A stretch of DNA of 64,000 bases, taken from NCBI GenBank assembly GCA_002753665.1, contig PEAP01000002.1, positions 1 to 64,000 on the forward strand, read 5' to 3'. Position numbers and translations under genes: made by a program. Below, one piece after another: positions 50,966-60,381 of this stretch. This DNA is from Magnetococcales bacterium DC0425bin3. GTDB taxonomy: Bacteria; Pseudomonadota; Magnetococcia; Magnetococcales; DC0425bin3. The number at the start of each line of letters is the position of its first letter. Positions within the stretch are counted from its first letter, which is position 1. The notes beneath the pieces are model-generated. The model did not search any database, had not been told where the DNA came from, and was given only the letters and a program-made list of their open reading frames with translations.

Positions 50966-51979
50966 TCATCTGCTCGAACCGTTTTCTGCAGGGGATTCGC
51001 TTTCCCGATGACGATTCGGTGCGCCGGTCGGCAACACCAGCAGACCAGCCAGCAGGGACTGCAGCAGGTGGATGGCATAGATTCCCAGCGAGACCAACAG
51101 GATCTGCTCGGTGGTGGCCCCGCTCCCACTCCAGAAGAACAGGGCCGCCGCCTCGGACAGCCCCCGGCCGTGGACGGTGATCGGCAGGACGATGGCCACC
51201 ATGATGGCCGACACCCCCACCAGCCAGGCGGCCAGGGGCAGATGCAGCCCCATGGCCTCACCCACCAGCCGAAAGACCCAGCAACTCCAGACCACGAACA
51301 GCAGGGCAATGAACCAGGAGACGAGCAGCACCCGGGGATGATCGGCCAACTCCGCCAGGGCCGCCAGCAGGCGCCGACCATGGCTCGCCAAGCGGGCGGC
51401 GCGGCCGCCGTCCGACCGGGCCAGGCGGGCCACGCCCCGTTCCCCCAGGCGCCGGGCCAGCCAGAGCAGCAGTCCCAGGCCGACCAGTCCGGCCAGGGCC
51501 GTGAGGACCACCAGGGGATGGCCGACGCGCCCTTCGCCCCCGGCCAGCAGGGCCCCCATCCCCAGGACCATCAGGTTGGCCGCCAGGCCCTGGATGCGCA
51601 TGGCCAGAAGGGAGGCCGCCACATGATGACGCTCGGCGGCGGGAAAGACTGCCAGGCGATAGAGATCGCTGCCCACCCGTCCCGGAGTGAAGACATCGAA
51701 AAAGGTGGCCTTCAGGTGCAGCAGTTGCACCCAGGCCAGGGCGCGCGGGCGGCCGTCTCCCCCCAGCAGAACCCCCCAGCGCCAGCCCTGGAGCAACATC
51801 GCCCCCCACTGACAGAGAAATGCCGTGCCCAGCAGACCGGCATCGGCCTGGCGCAGGGTTGCCCACAGCCGGGGCCAATTCACGGTGGCGAAGATCGCCC
51901 CCAGCAGCAGCACCGCCACCCCCAGGGGCAGAAGGCGCGTCCAGGTTCTGCGTCCGGAAGGCGGCTCGGGGGCGGGCAT
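50966..51979 (-). CDS. UPF0104/LPG-synthase-like membrane protein
   Basis: 337 residues with about eight membrane helices and the family marks WGVLLGGDGR, FFDVFTPGRVGSDLYR and PITVHGRGLSEAAALFF. Members of this group (AglD/YbhN-like, lysylphosphatidylglycerol synthetase TM region) are flippase-like or transfer glycans or lipids at the membrane. The ATG at 51979 starts 5 bases after the GT2 stop. Expected role: lipid-linked sugar handling in this cluster. Confidence 0.8.
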   Translation of the reverse strand: MPAPEPPSGRRTWTRLLPLGVAVLLLGAIFATVNWPRLWATLRQADAGLLGTAFLCQWGAMLLQGWRWGVLLGGDGRPRALAWVQLLHLKATFFDVFTPGRVGSDLYRLAVFPAAERHHVAASLLAMRIQGLAANLMVLGMGALLAGGEGRVGHPLVVLTALAGLVGLGLLLWLARRLGERGVARLARSDGGRAARLASHGRRLLAALAELADHPRVLLVSWFIALLFVVWSCWVFRLVGEAMGLHLPLAAWLVGVSAIMVAIVLPITVHGRGLSEAAALFFWSGSGATTEQILLVSLGIYAIHLLQSLLAGLLVLPTGAPNRHRESESPAENGSSR

Positions 51980-51984
51980 GGGAT

Positions 51985-52896
51985 TCACCCCTGGTCCCGG
52001 CCCTTGAACTCCACGATCAGGTGGGCCAGCACCCCGAAGAACAGGGTCTGGATGCCGAACAGGAACAACCCCAGCACCAGATTGACATGGCGGATGGGCT
52101 TGGCCGACTCTTCCAGCAGCCACTGCATGAATTCCCAGCAGAACAGTCCCAGCCCTGCCACCAGAAACAACAGCCCCAGGGGACCGAAGATCTTCAGGGG
52201 GCGCACCGCCACCAGCACCATGAAGATCTGGGGCAGCACCTTGACGGGATATTTCAGGGAGATGAACGACCGGCCCGTGGTGCGCCGGCGGAAGGAAACC
52301 GGCACATGGGCGAAGCGCATGCCCTTGCGATAGGCATCCACCAGCACCTGCTGAGTATAGTTGTAGTCGCCCGGCAGGTAGAACACCTCCAGATAGGATC
52401 GGTTGACGGCGAAGATGCCCGGCTGGCCGTCCTTCACCGGCCAGCCGGTGAGCCAGCTCACCAGGCCGGTGAACACCCGGTTGCCCCAGCGGCGGATGAG
52501 GGGCATGCGGTACTCGATGCGGTCGAAGCGCTGGCCGTAGACCACGTCGGCCTCGTCATCCAGCAGGGGTTGGATCAGGGCGGGCAGGTCGTGGGGATCA
52601 TGCTGGAGGTCGGCATCGAACTTGATGGCGATGGCGGCGCCGTCGGCCCGGGCGCCGTTGAGGCCGGTACGCACTGCCGCCCCCAGGCCACGGTTGACCC
52701 GGTGGCGCAGCACCCGGTCCGCCCCGGCGGCCTCGGCCTGTTGGCGGGTGTCGTCCCGGGAGCCGTCATCCACCACATAGACGCGCAGTTCCCGCCCGGC
52801 CTCCCGGAACAGGGGTTTCATCTCCGCCAGGGCGGTGACCGTGCGGGCGATGATTTCGCCTTCGTTGAAGGCCGGAATGATGACGATGACCTTCAT
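51985..52896 (-). CDS. GT2 glycosyltransferase (dolichol-phosphate-sugar synthase-like)
   Basis: 303 residues. GT-A motifs VIIPAFNEGEII, VVDDGSRDDT, KFDADLQHDP (DxD-like) and a two-helix C-terminal membrane anchor (LGLLFLVAGLGLFCWEF, NLVLGLFLFGIQTLFFG). This is the plan of polyprenyl-phosphate glycosyltransferases such as DPM1/ArnC relatives, which put a sugar on undecaprenyl phosphate. Its ATG overlaps the deacetylase stop (ATGA). Confidence 0.9.
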   Translation of the reverse strand: MKVIVIIPAFNEGEIIARTVTALAEMKPLFREAGRELRVYVVDDGSRDDTRQQAEAAGADRVLRHRVNRGLGAAVRTGLNGARADGAAIAIKFDADLQHDPHDLPALIQPLLDDEADVVYGQRFDRIEYRMPLIRRWGNRVFTGLVSWLTGWPVKDGQPGIFAVNRSYLEVFYLPGDYNYTQQVLVDAYRKGMRFAHVPVSFRRRTTGRSFISLKYPVKVLPQIFMVLVAVRPLKIFGPLGLLFLVAGLGLFCWEFMQWLLEESAKPIRHVNLVLGLFLFGIQTLFFGVLAHLIVEFKGRDQG

Positions 52897-53903
52897 TCTG
52901 GGTGGTCCGCAGGGGATTGTTTCAGCAGTTGCCGCAGTTCCGGCGGGGTGATCATCACCCCGTTGAGATCGCGGAGGAAAAAATCGAAAAAGCTTTCCAG
53001 CACTTGCAGGAACCGCTCCCGCTGCTCCGGGGTATGCACATAGGGCGTGTGGCCCGGCACCAGGGAGGGGGAGTGGAAGCTCAGGGTCATGACGGTGATG
53101 CCCCGCTGCACCAGAAAGCGGGCCAGGCGGATCAGATCGGTGAAGCTGTGCCCCTCGGGGGACAATCGCAGCCGTTCCAGCAGGCCCAGGCGGGCCATGA
53201 TTCCCGGTAAGCGCAGACGCCGCCCCGATGGAACGGTGGCGACCCGATGCAGCACCCGGCCGGCGCCGGCCAGCAGACCGATGAAGGCCCCGGTGGTGGG
53301 GAGGGCGAGCAGATGATCGTCCGATCCCAGCCAGTGGGGCCGGCAATCGGTGGCGGAATAGTCCGGCCCGCCGTCGGTGCTGAAATCGAAGGGTGGGGCC
53401 GGGCTGGCGTCCACCTCGTACCCCAATTGCAGCAGCAGCTCGGTGGTGTGGGGACCGCGGCCGTAGCGGCCCGCCTTGTAGCAGACCGGCGACCGGCCGA
53501 ACCGCCTGGTGATGCGGGCGGTCAGGCGCAACAGTTTTTCCCGTTCCAGCTCCCGGGGCAGATTGCCGGGATAGCTGTTGAAGCGGGTCACCGGCTCCTC
53601 ATGGGGTGGATTGACCCAGGGATGCAGATGCGCCCCGATGTCCGCGCGACCCTCCCGCACCCAGACCACCAGATCCTGGCAAGCCTCCGGCCCCTCCACC
53701 ACCGGCCAGTCCACCATGTAGAGCGGCCGGACACCATAGATCTCGCACAGCTCCTGAAAAGCCGGCAGGCCCGCCAGGGCCGCCACACCCACCACGCCGC
53801 GGTCGAGGGGGGCGGCCCAGTCGAACTCCTCCTCGGTATCCACCACCACGCAGAGTACGGGCCGTTCCCGCGGCGGCAGGTGAACGGGACGCTGGCTTTC
53901 CAT
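52893..53903 (-). CDS. Polysaccharide deacetylase-like protein (WalW type)
   Basis: 336 residues without a signal peptide. VVVDTEEEFDW near the N-terminus supplies an Asp, IGAHLHPW supplies the two metal-binding histidines, and TLSFHSPSL a late His; these fit the NodB-like deacetylase fold used by WalW-type proteins. Likely removes an acetyl group from a lipid-linked sugar in the cytoplasm. GGATG is close to the start. First gene of the five-gene minus-strand group. Confidence 0.82.
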   Translation of the reverse strand: MESQRPVHLPPRERPVLCVVVDTEEEFDWAAPLDRGVVGVAALAGLPAFQELCEIYGVRPLYMVDWPVVEGPEACQDLVVWVREGRADIGAHLHPWVNPPHEEPVTRFNSYPGNLPRELEREKLLRLTARITRRFGRSPVCYKAGRYGRGPHTTELLLQLGYEVDASPAPPFDFSTDGGPDYSATDCRPHWLGSDDHLLALPTTGAFIGLLAGAGRVLHRVATVPSGRRLRLPGIMARLGLLERLRLSPEGHSFTDLIRLARFLVQRGITVMTLSFHSPSLVPGHTPYVHTPEQRERFLQVLESFFDFFLRDLNGVMITPPELRQLLKQSPADHPE

Positions 53904-53946
53904 TCATCCTCCCATGGGTTAACGTCCAAAGGATCGATTGTAGTCC

Positions 53947-55137
53947 ATGACGGAAGCCGCCACCATGCATCACCCGCCCATCATCGCCTTCGCTCCCCAT
54001 GCCTGGGAGGACCGCTGGCTCAGCCGGCAACAATTGCTGTCGCGCCTGGGGAGGCGGGGCTGGCCGGTACTGTATTCCCATGGTCCCCTGAGCCTGTGGG
54101 ATCGGCACCGGCCCGAGTGGCGCCGGGCGGCATGGCGGGGCACCATCGACCACGCCGACGGGGTGCGCCTCGACCGGCCGGGACGCTGGCCGCCGCGCTG
54201 GCCCACCCGTCCCCACTGGGACCGCCTGGCCATCCGGCTCCACGCCCGGCATTTGATCGGCGCCATGGCGGACTTTCCGGGCCGGGGCATCGCCCTGCTT
54301 TTTCATCCCCGGTTTGTCCCCTTTCTGGAGCCGCTGCAACCCCGCCGGGTGGTGTATCACGTTTATGACGTGTTCGCCCTGATGGACGACTGGACCCCGG
54401 AGCTGGCCGGCCTGGAACGGACCCTGGTGGAGCGGGCCGACCTGATCACTGCCGCCTCGGAGGGCATGGCCCGCCTGCTGCCCGGCAGCGGGCCGGCCCG
54501 GGCCCGGGTGTTGCACAACGGGGCGGACGTGGGACGCTTTCTCGACGCCACCCGCCTGCCCTGCCCGCCGGATCTGGCCGCCATCCCCCGGCCCCGCATC
54601 GGCTATGTGGGCACGGTCAATGCCAAGATCGACCTGGAGATGGTGCTGCGGATCGCCGAGATCGAGCCGGACTGGCATTGGGTGTTCATCGGCCCGGTCA
54701 TGGTGGATGGCGCCAGGCCCCGGGACCGGGAGGCCAAAGCCCTTTGGGAACGGTGCCTGGCCCGGCCCAACATCCACAGCCTGGGCCCCCGTCCCCGGGA
54801 GGCGGTGCCGGCCTACCTGGGTCACATGGATGTCAATGCCATCTGCTACCGCATCCGGGACGATGATTGGGTGGTGTACGGTTACCCCGTCAAGCTCCAT
54901 GAATGCCTGGCCACCGGCCTGCCCGTGGTGGCGGGAGCCCAGGAGGCGGTGCAGCGACATTTTTCCCAGGTCGCCGCCATCGCCGTTTCGGTCGAAGACT
55001 GGCACCAGGCCCTGGGACACGGCATTCACCAGGGCGGCCTGGCCACCCCCACCCAGCGCCGGGAGACGGCCCTGGGCCATGGCTGGGATCAGCGGGTCGA
55101 TCTCTTGGAACAGTGGCTGACGGAGCTGGTCCGCTGA
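53947..55137 (+). CDS. GT-B glycosyltransferase (TuaH-like)
   Basis: 396 residues. YHVYDVFALMDDW, the middle RVLHNGADVGRF and late VKLHECLATGLPVVAG (E-x7-E-like donor site) are marks of GT4-type enzymes, close to those annotated as teichuronic acid transferase TuaH. It is divergent from the deacetylase gene with only 43 bases between starts, so both promoters share a very short gap. It likely adds a sugar to the same polymer. Confidence 0.83.
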   Translation: MTEAATMHHPPIIAFAPHAWEDRWLSRQQLLSRLGRRGWPVLYSHGPLSLWDRHRPEWRRAAWRGTIDHADGVRLDRPGRWPPRWPTRPHWDRLAIRLHARHLIGAMADFPGRGIALLFHPRFVPFLEPLQPRRVVYHVYDVFALMDDWTPELAGLERTLVERADLITAASEGMARLLPGSGPARARVLHNGADVGRFLDATRLPCPPDLAAIPRPRIGYVGTVNAKIDLEMVLRIAEIEPDWHWVFIGPVMVDGARPRDREAKALWERCLARPNIHSLGPRPREAVPAYLGHMDVNAICYRIRDDDWVVYGYPVKLHECLATGLPVVAGAQEAVQRHFSQVAAIAVSVEDWHQALGHGIHQGGLATPTQRRETALGHGWDQRVDLLEQWLTELVR

Positions 55138-55243
55138 CCCCGGACCGGAGCCCCCGGTCGGGGGATCATTTCTCCTGGAGCCCAGGATAGCGAACAGCTA
55201 CGATCAACCCATTGGTCTTCCGCCACAGCTTGGGGCAATCCGC

Positions 55244-57373
55244 ATGCATGCCAGCTTTTTTTCCCGTCTTGTCGAGTTGTTCAACGCCGACTCCGGCCTG
55301 AATGGGAGGGGGGTTTCCTGGGCCACCAGACTGTTCAGCCAGGGACCCCGGAAATGGGCTCGATTCAACCTCAACGCCGATGCCAAGGTCCTGCTGGACG
55401 GCAGCAAGTCCCTGATCACAGTCCGGGTCAAGGACCTCAGCGATGATGGCGCCCTGATCTGTTCCGCCACCCAGCAGGGATTCTTGAAAACCGGGCAGGA
55501 GGGTTATGTGTTCCTGCCGCTGGGCTCCGAAGAGGATGCGGCGGCCAAATTTTCCCGCCATTTTCAGGTAGTGCGGGAAAAAGGCTTTTGCTGTGGCCTC
55601 AAGTTTCTCGACACCGACCACCCTGAGAAGCGACCGCTTCATCTCATCTCTTTTCCGAAGGTCTACATTCGTCGGAACAACTGGGAATTTGAAGACAATT
55701 GGGAATTGTTGAACTGGAAGATCCCCCGGGACAATCTCATTCTCAATGGTCTGATCGACCGCGATATCATCCATAATATCCATGAGTTCATGGAGCATTA
55801 CAACGAACCTCCAGCCATCTGTCGCCAGACCCTGGAGCGGGAGGGAAACAACGTCGCCTTCCGCCTGGTCCGGTTCCGGCAGCTCCTGGAATTTCACCAG
55901 CAGGCCCTGGACCATTTCAAGGAAGGCGACCTTGTCAGACTGCGGGAGCGCATCAAGGACGAGGTCACCCAGAAAGAGTGTTACCAGAGAAAATACCGGG
56001 AGCTGCGGGAGAGTTTCCAATACGTCGATTATAAATATCGGGTCCTTCAGGAAAAACTGACCCTTTTCGAAAAAGGGGCCGCCCTGTCCGCCCAGGCTGC
56101 CAAAAAGAACGATGACACCACCACGTTGATGCAATCCATTGCCAAGGCGGAGGTCATTTCCAGGCACGCGGTTTCTCTCGACGCCGACGACGAACCTCTC
56201 CTGTCGTTCGGATCTTCGGCCGCTTTCGATCCGCCCCCGGAGCGGAAGGCCGCCCCAGCCCCGGCCTTGGCCGTGTCCGCGGGACAGGGGAAAGGTTCAG
56301 GACCATCACCCGGGTCGGCCACGTCCAGACAGGGGAAAGGTCCGGAGCCATCGGGTGCTGGGCCATCGAGTCCGGGGTCGACCGCGGCCGCGGAACGAGC
56401 GCGTCCCGTACTCCAGGAGCCGGCCCCCGTTGCCAGACGCCCCGGCCGCTGGCTCCTGCCGGTTGCAGTGACCGGCGGATTGGTCATGGCCACGGGTTTG
56501 GTCCTGTTCCTTTCTCATCATCGGGACCATCCCGGTTTCGGTCCGCCATCCACACCCCAGCCCGCATCGAACCCGACCAGGACGGAGATGGTTCCCCCCG
56601 CGACCGTCGCCAAGCCGAATCCACCTCCCCCAACTACCGTCCCGGCGGTGACCGCGGAGGTACCCCCCGTGCCTCCGGCGGCCCCCGCCGTCATCCATCC
56701 TCCCGCGCAGCAACCTCCTCCGGTGGCCCCCGCCCCGGTGGCGTCTGGAACAACATCGCCGGTCGCAGGGGAAGGACCCCGTCCTCCAGAGTCGATCCCG
56801 ACGAGGCAGCCCCCACGCCAGCCTCCCAGCCAGCCCATGCCTTCCAGGCGTCCAGAGGAGCCGCCGGGGATGAATGCCGGGCCGATGACCCAGCTCGATC
56901 CGGCGGTCCAGAGCCGCCTCGACGGCCTGCTGGCCAAGGCCGGGCAACTCCTGGATCAGGGCCGTCTCACCCGGCCGGAGGGGGATAATGCGCTGGCCGT
57001 CATCCGTCAAGCTCAGGCCCAGGCCCCGGGCCACCACGGGGTGGGCCAAGCCCTGGAACGTCTGGTGACCAGCCTGCTGGGATTTGTCAGGCAGGACATC
57101 GCCGCGCAGCGGTTGAGCAAGCCCGTCGGCTCCAGCGCCCTGGATCGGGTGAAGGTGGCCGCGGAGTTGCTGCCTGGCCACCCGGCCATCCCGGCCGCCC
57201 AGGGCGATATCATCCAGGCCTATCAGCGTCTGTATCAGGAGGAACGTGCGCACGACCCAAAAACCGCCCTGGCCTACCTCAAGAAGGCCGCCAGCGTTTT
57301 CCCGGAGCATGCACTGACCGCTGCGGTGCAGGAGGAACTGAAGAACGTCGGTCCCGACGGTTCCCGACGTTGA
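55244..57373 (+). CDS. PilZ-domain membrane protein with Pro-rich spacer
   Basis: 709 residues. Order of parts: PilZ-like N-terminus (RKWARFNLNADAKVLL, LSDDGALICS, CGLKFL) that may bind cyclic di-GMP through R-K-x-x-R, a helical coiled-coil region (about 150-290), a low-complexity linker, one membrane helix (LLPVAVTGGLVMATGLVLFL, about 405-425), a very Pro-rich periplasmic spacer of about 110 residues and a C-terminal helical domain (about 545-709). This TonB-like arrangement could carry a c-di-GMP signal from cytoplasm to periplasm. No known family covers the whole protein. Confidence 0.75.
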   Translation: MHASFFSRLVELFNADSGLNGRGVSWATRLFSQGPRKWARFNLNADAKVLLDGSKSLITVRVKDLSDDGALICSATQQGFLKTGQEGYVFLPLGSEEDAAAKFSRHFQVVREKGFCCGLKFLDTDHPEKRPLHLISFPKVYIRRNNWEFEDNWELLNWKIPRDNLILNGLIDRDIIHNIHEFMEHYNEPPAICRQTLEREGNNVAFRLVRFRQLLEFHQQALDHFKEGDLVRLRERIKDEVTQKECYQRKYRELRESFQYVDYKYRVLQEKLTLFEKGAALSAQAAKKNDDTTTLMQSIAKAEVISRHAVSLDADDEPLLSFGSSAAFDPPPERKAAPAPALAVSAGQGKGSGPSPGSATSRQGKGPEPSGAGPSSPGSTAAAERARPVLQEPAPVARRPGRWLLPVAVTGGLVMATGLVLFLSHHRDHPGFGPPSTPQPASNPTRTEMVPPATVAKPNPPPPTTVPAVTAEVPPVPPAAPAVIHPPAQQPPPVAPAPVASGTTSPVAGEGPRPPESIPTRQPPRQPPSQPMPSRRPEEPPGMNAGPMTQLDPAVQSRLDGLLAKAGQLLDQGRLTRPEGDNALAVIRQAQAQAPGHHGVGQALERLVTSLLGFVRQDIAAQRLSKPVGSSALDRVKVAAELLPGHPAIPAAQGDIIQAYQRLYQEERAHDPKTALAYLKKAASVFPEHALTAAVQEELKNVGPDGSRR

Positions 57374-57398
57374 AAAGCCATGAATGGCTTTTCAACGT
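57367..57398 (+). terminator. Perfect 15-bp hairpin overlapping the PilZ gene stop
   Basis: ACGTTGAAAAGCCAT is followed after two bases by its exact complement. It includes the TGA of the PilZ gene. There is no T-run after it, so it may end or stabilise the transcript; the very tight loop is unusual. Confidence 0.5.
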
Positions 57399-57528
57399 TC
57401 TGCCGAAACCATTTTTCCATAAGTTTCCGGACCGTGCAAAGGAAAACGCACGGCAGCGGATGGCCGTGCATATTCCTCGAGCGGGACATGCCGTTCCCGG
57501 GACTGATGGTTCGCCCCGGGACTGTCGG

Positions 57529-57948
57529 TCAGGCGTCCAGAATCCCTTGCTTGCGCAGGAAGCCCACAAAATTCATGTCGTTGCGCTGAATATGCTCCAC
57601 CAGCCAGTTGCGGATGAAGCGGCCCATGGCTTCGGACGGGGTTTGGCCGTCGGCGAACTGCTGGTCGAGTTCCCGGAACCGGGTCAGCAGTTGGCGATGC
57701 ACCGCCCGGTGTTCCACCGTGCCCGGGTAATTGTGGGCGGACATGAGGCGTTCCTCACGTCGGAAATGATGTTCGCTGAAAGTGTAGAGGTCATGCAGGG
57801 CCCGGTCGCGGCTCATCGGAGAAGCCCGGGGGTCGAGGAGCGCCCCCAGGAGGAAATTGGTGACCTCCACCAGTTTCTGATGGTCACGGTCCAGCTCGGC
57901 CACACCCAGCAGCAGGGTATCGTCCAGGTGGATCAATTGCTCGGCCAT
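57529..57948 (-). CDS. Bacteriohemerythrin
   Basis: 139 residues. The diiron ligands are in order: DRDHQKL, FSEHHFRREE, EHRAVH and HIQRNDMNF (final HxxxxD). This is a stand-alone oxygen-binding hemerythrin, used for O2 sensing, storage or delivery. GGAGGA precedes the ATG. It fits a microaerobic or redox-gradient life style, consistent with the cytochromes of this window. Confidence 0.92.
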   Translation of the reverse strand: MAEQLIHLDDTLLLGVAELDRDHQKLVEVTNFLLGALLDPRASPMSRDRALHDLYTFSEHHFRREERLMSAHNYPGTVEHRAVHRQLLTRFRELDQQFADGQTPSEAMGRFIRNWLVEHIQRNDMNFVGFLRKQGILDA

Positions 57949-58087
57949 GCGTCCTCCCCTGATAACGGGCAGATCGGTTGAAGGTCAGGCGGCGGAGGAT
58001 ATTGGCATATTGGAATGTAAAATTCAAACTGCTAAACTGCCAATGGATTCGATGTCACTGGGGGAATCGGGATAACGGAGGCCGGAG

Positions 58088-58720
58088 ATGATGGGCATGC
58101 GACGGGCGGGTCTGATCGGTTTGGGAACCCTGGCACTCCTGGCGGGCGGCTGTGGCAGCCAGCAGACGGTGGTCCGGAGCCAACCCCCCGGGGTCAATCC
58201 CTGGAACAATCTCAACGACGACCAGGGACAGGCCGTGGCCGGGGTGCAATGCTACTACTGTCCCGGCAGCGCTGCCGGATCATCCGACGTTGCCGGGCCG
58301 GGGGACGACGATGGCGACGGTGTCGCCAACGATCTGGACCAGTGCGGCGCCACCCCGCCGGGGGTGCGGACCGATGCCGCTGGCTGCTGGATCCTGGAGA
58401 CCGTCCACTTTGCAACCGGTCGGGTCGACCTCTCGCCCGAGTCCCGGGCTGCCCTGGACGAACTGGTGACCCTGCTGCAGGACAAACCGGGTCTGCGCCT
58501 GGACGTGACCGGACATGCCGACTCCACCGGCGACTGGTTCTACAATGACCAGCTCTCCTGGATCCGGGCCAGGCGCGTGGTGGATTATCTCTGGACCAGG
58601 GGCATCTCCAAGGACCGGATGCGGGCCGTGGGCTATGGCGAGGGGCGGCCCGAGGCCGGCAACGACAATCCTGCGGGACGCGCCAGGAACCGCCGGGTGG
58701 CCCTCCAATTGTTGCAGTGA
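58088..58720 (+). CDS. OmpA-family lipoprotein with TSP3-like calcium loop
   Basis: 210 residues. The signal peptide ends in LLAGGC, so lipidation is likely. DDDGDGVANDLDQC is a thrombospondin type-3-like Ca2+-binding loop, as found in OprF-type porins. The OmpA-C domain (about 105-210) has LDVTGHADSTGDWFYNDQLSWIRA and binds peptidoglycan. GGAGG lies 7 bases upstream of the ATG. It would link outer membrane and wall. Confidence 0.88.
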   Translation: MMGMRRAGLIGLGTLALLAGGCGSQQTVVRSQPPGVNPWNNLNDDQGQAVAGVQCYYCPGSAAGSSDVAGPGDDDGDGVANDLDQCGATPPGVRTDAAGCWILETVHFATGRVDLSPESRAALDELVTLLQDKPGLRLDVTGHADSTGDWFYNDQLSWIRARRVVDYLWTRGISKDRMRAVGYGEGRPEAGNDNPAGRARNRRVALQLLQ

Positions 58721-58798
58721 CCTTCGGCCACCCTCCGGTCGTGGAACGAGGGGGGATGGCCGGTGGGCCAGTCTCCCCCCTGATCCTTACCGTGCCCC

Positions 58799-60361
58799 AT
58801 GCTGTTCAATTCACCCGTCTTTCTGTTTCTGTTCCTGCCCCTGACCCTGGGCGCAATCCATTGGCTGAGCCGCCGGGATGACCGCCGTCCGGCCCTGGCG
58901 CTGCTGACCACCGCCTCCCTGTTCTTCTACGGTTGGTGGAATCCCGGCCATCTTCCCTTGATCCTGGCCTCCATGGGGGTCAATTTCGGCCTCGGCCTGC
59001 TCCTGCAACGGCTGTCCGGACCCGCCAACCGCCTGGTGTTGATCCTGGGGTTGGCGGCCAATCTGGGATTGCTTGGCTATTACAAATACACGGCCTTCGT
59101 TCTGCACAATTTCAATGCGTTCCTGGACAGCCCCCTGCCGGTCCCCGCCATCGTGCTTCCCCTGGGCATTTCCTTCTTCACCTTCCAGCAGATGGCCTAT
59201 CTGGTGGATACCGCCCGGGGCGAAGCCGCGGAATCCCGTTTTCTGCCCTATGCCCTGTTCGTCACCTTCTTTCCCCAACTGATCGCCGGTCCCATCGTGC
59301 ATCGCCGCACGGTCATGCACCAGTTCGTCCGACCCGGGGCCTTGCGCCTGCAGCTGGACAACATGGTGATCGGCCTGACGGTCTTCATCCTGGGGTTGGC
59401 CAAGAAGGTCCTGATCGCCGACTCCCTGGCCCACTATGCCAACCCGGTGTTCACCGCCGCGGAACAGGGCTTGGCCTTGTCCTGGATCGAGGCCTGGGGC
59501 GGGGCCCTGGCCTATACCTTGCAGATCTATTTCGACTTTTCCGGCTATTCCGAAATGGCCCTGGGATTGGGATTCCTGTTCGGCATCCAGCTGCCGCTCA
59601 ATTTCAATTCACCTTACAAGTCCCTGAACATCATCGATTTTTGGCGCCGCTGGCACATCACCCTGTCCCATTTCCTGCGGGATTATCTCTACATCCCCCT
59701 GGGCGGCAGCCGTCTCGGCGCGACGCGACGCCATGGGAACCTGATGATTACCATGCTGCTGGGCGGGCTGTGGCACGGGGCGGGCTGGACCTTCGTGGTC
59801 TGGGGAGGTTTGCATGGAGGGTATCTGGTCATCAACCATCTCTGGCGTCGGCTGCGTCCCCAGTCCCTCGCAACCAACTGGCAACCGGGTGGGACGGTGC
59901 TGGCCTGGGGCCTGACTTTCGGCGCCGTGGTGGTGGCCTGGGTCTTCTTCCGGGCCAACAGTCTCGCCGGGGCCTGGGGTCTGCTGCGGGCCATGTTCGG
60001 TGGCAACGGCCTGGATCTGCCCCGCACCCTGGCGCCATGGTTGGCGCCGTTGGTCGAAGCCTGGCCGTCCACGGTCTGCCGTTTCGACGGTGCTGCTCCC
60101 CATGACCTGTTTTCGCTGCCACACCTGGCCCTGTGCCTGAAGGGTCTGCTGCCCCTGGTGGTCTGGTTTCCCAACGTCATGCAACTGGTCCATCAGCACC
60201 GGCCCCATCCCGAACTGCCGGTAACCCTTCGCGATCCCTGGCATTATCGCTGGCTGACCTGGAACCCGGGGCCGGCCTGGGGACTGTTCATGGCCCTGGT
60301 GCTGGGACTGTGCATGGCTCATCTGAGCCGGGTCAGCGAATTCCTCTATTTTCAGTTCTGA
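58799..60361 (+). CDS. MBOAT-family O-acyltransferase (AlgI-like)
   Basis: 520 residues, about eleven membrane helices. [51 protein letters not shown] (given in part) and the catalytic His in [11 protein letters not shown] are the AlgI/DltB hallmarks. AlgI moves an acyl group across the membrane for O-acetylation of a polysaccharide. The next gene encodes its usual SGNH-type partner and an FkbH-like protein follows, so this is an O-acylation unit. Confidence 0.9.
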   Translation: MLFNSPVFLFLFLPLTLGAIHWLSRRDDRRPALALLTTASLFFYGWWNPGHLPLILASMGVNFGLGLLLQRLSGPANRLVLILGLAANLGLLGYYKYTAFVLHNFNAFLDSPLPVPAIVLPLGISFFTFQQMAYLVDTARGEAAESRFLPYALFVTFFPQLIAGPIVHRRTVMHQFVRPGALRLQLDNMVIGLTVFILGLAKKVLIADSLAHYANPVFTAAEQGLALSWIEAWGGALAYTLQIYFDFSGYSEMALGLGFLFGIQLPLNFNSPYKSLNIIDFWRRWHITLSHFLRDYLYIPLGGSRLGATRRHGNLMITMLLGGLWHGAGWTFVVWGGLHGGYLVINHLWRRLRPQSLATNWQPGGTVLAWGLTFGAVVVAWVFFRANSLAGAWGLLRAMFGGNGLDLPRTLAPWLAPLVEAWPSTVCRFDGAAPHDLFSLPHLALCLKGLLPLVVWFPNVMQLVHQHRPHPELPVTLRDPWHYRWLTWNPGPAWGLFMALVLGLCMAHLSRVSEFLYFQF

Positions 60362-60381
60362 AGGAGCCTGGGCGCACCATC

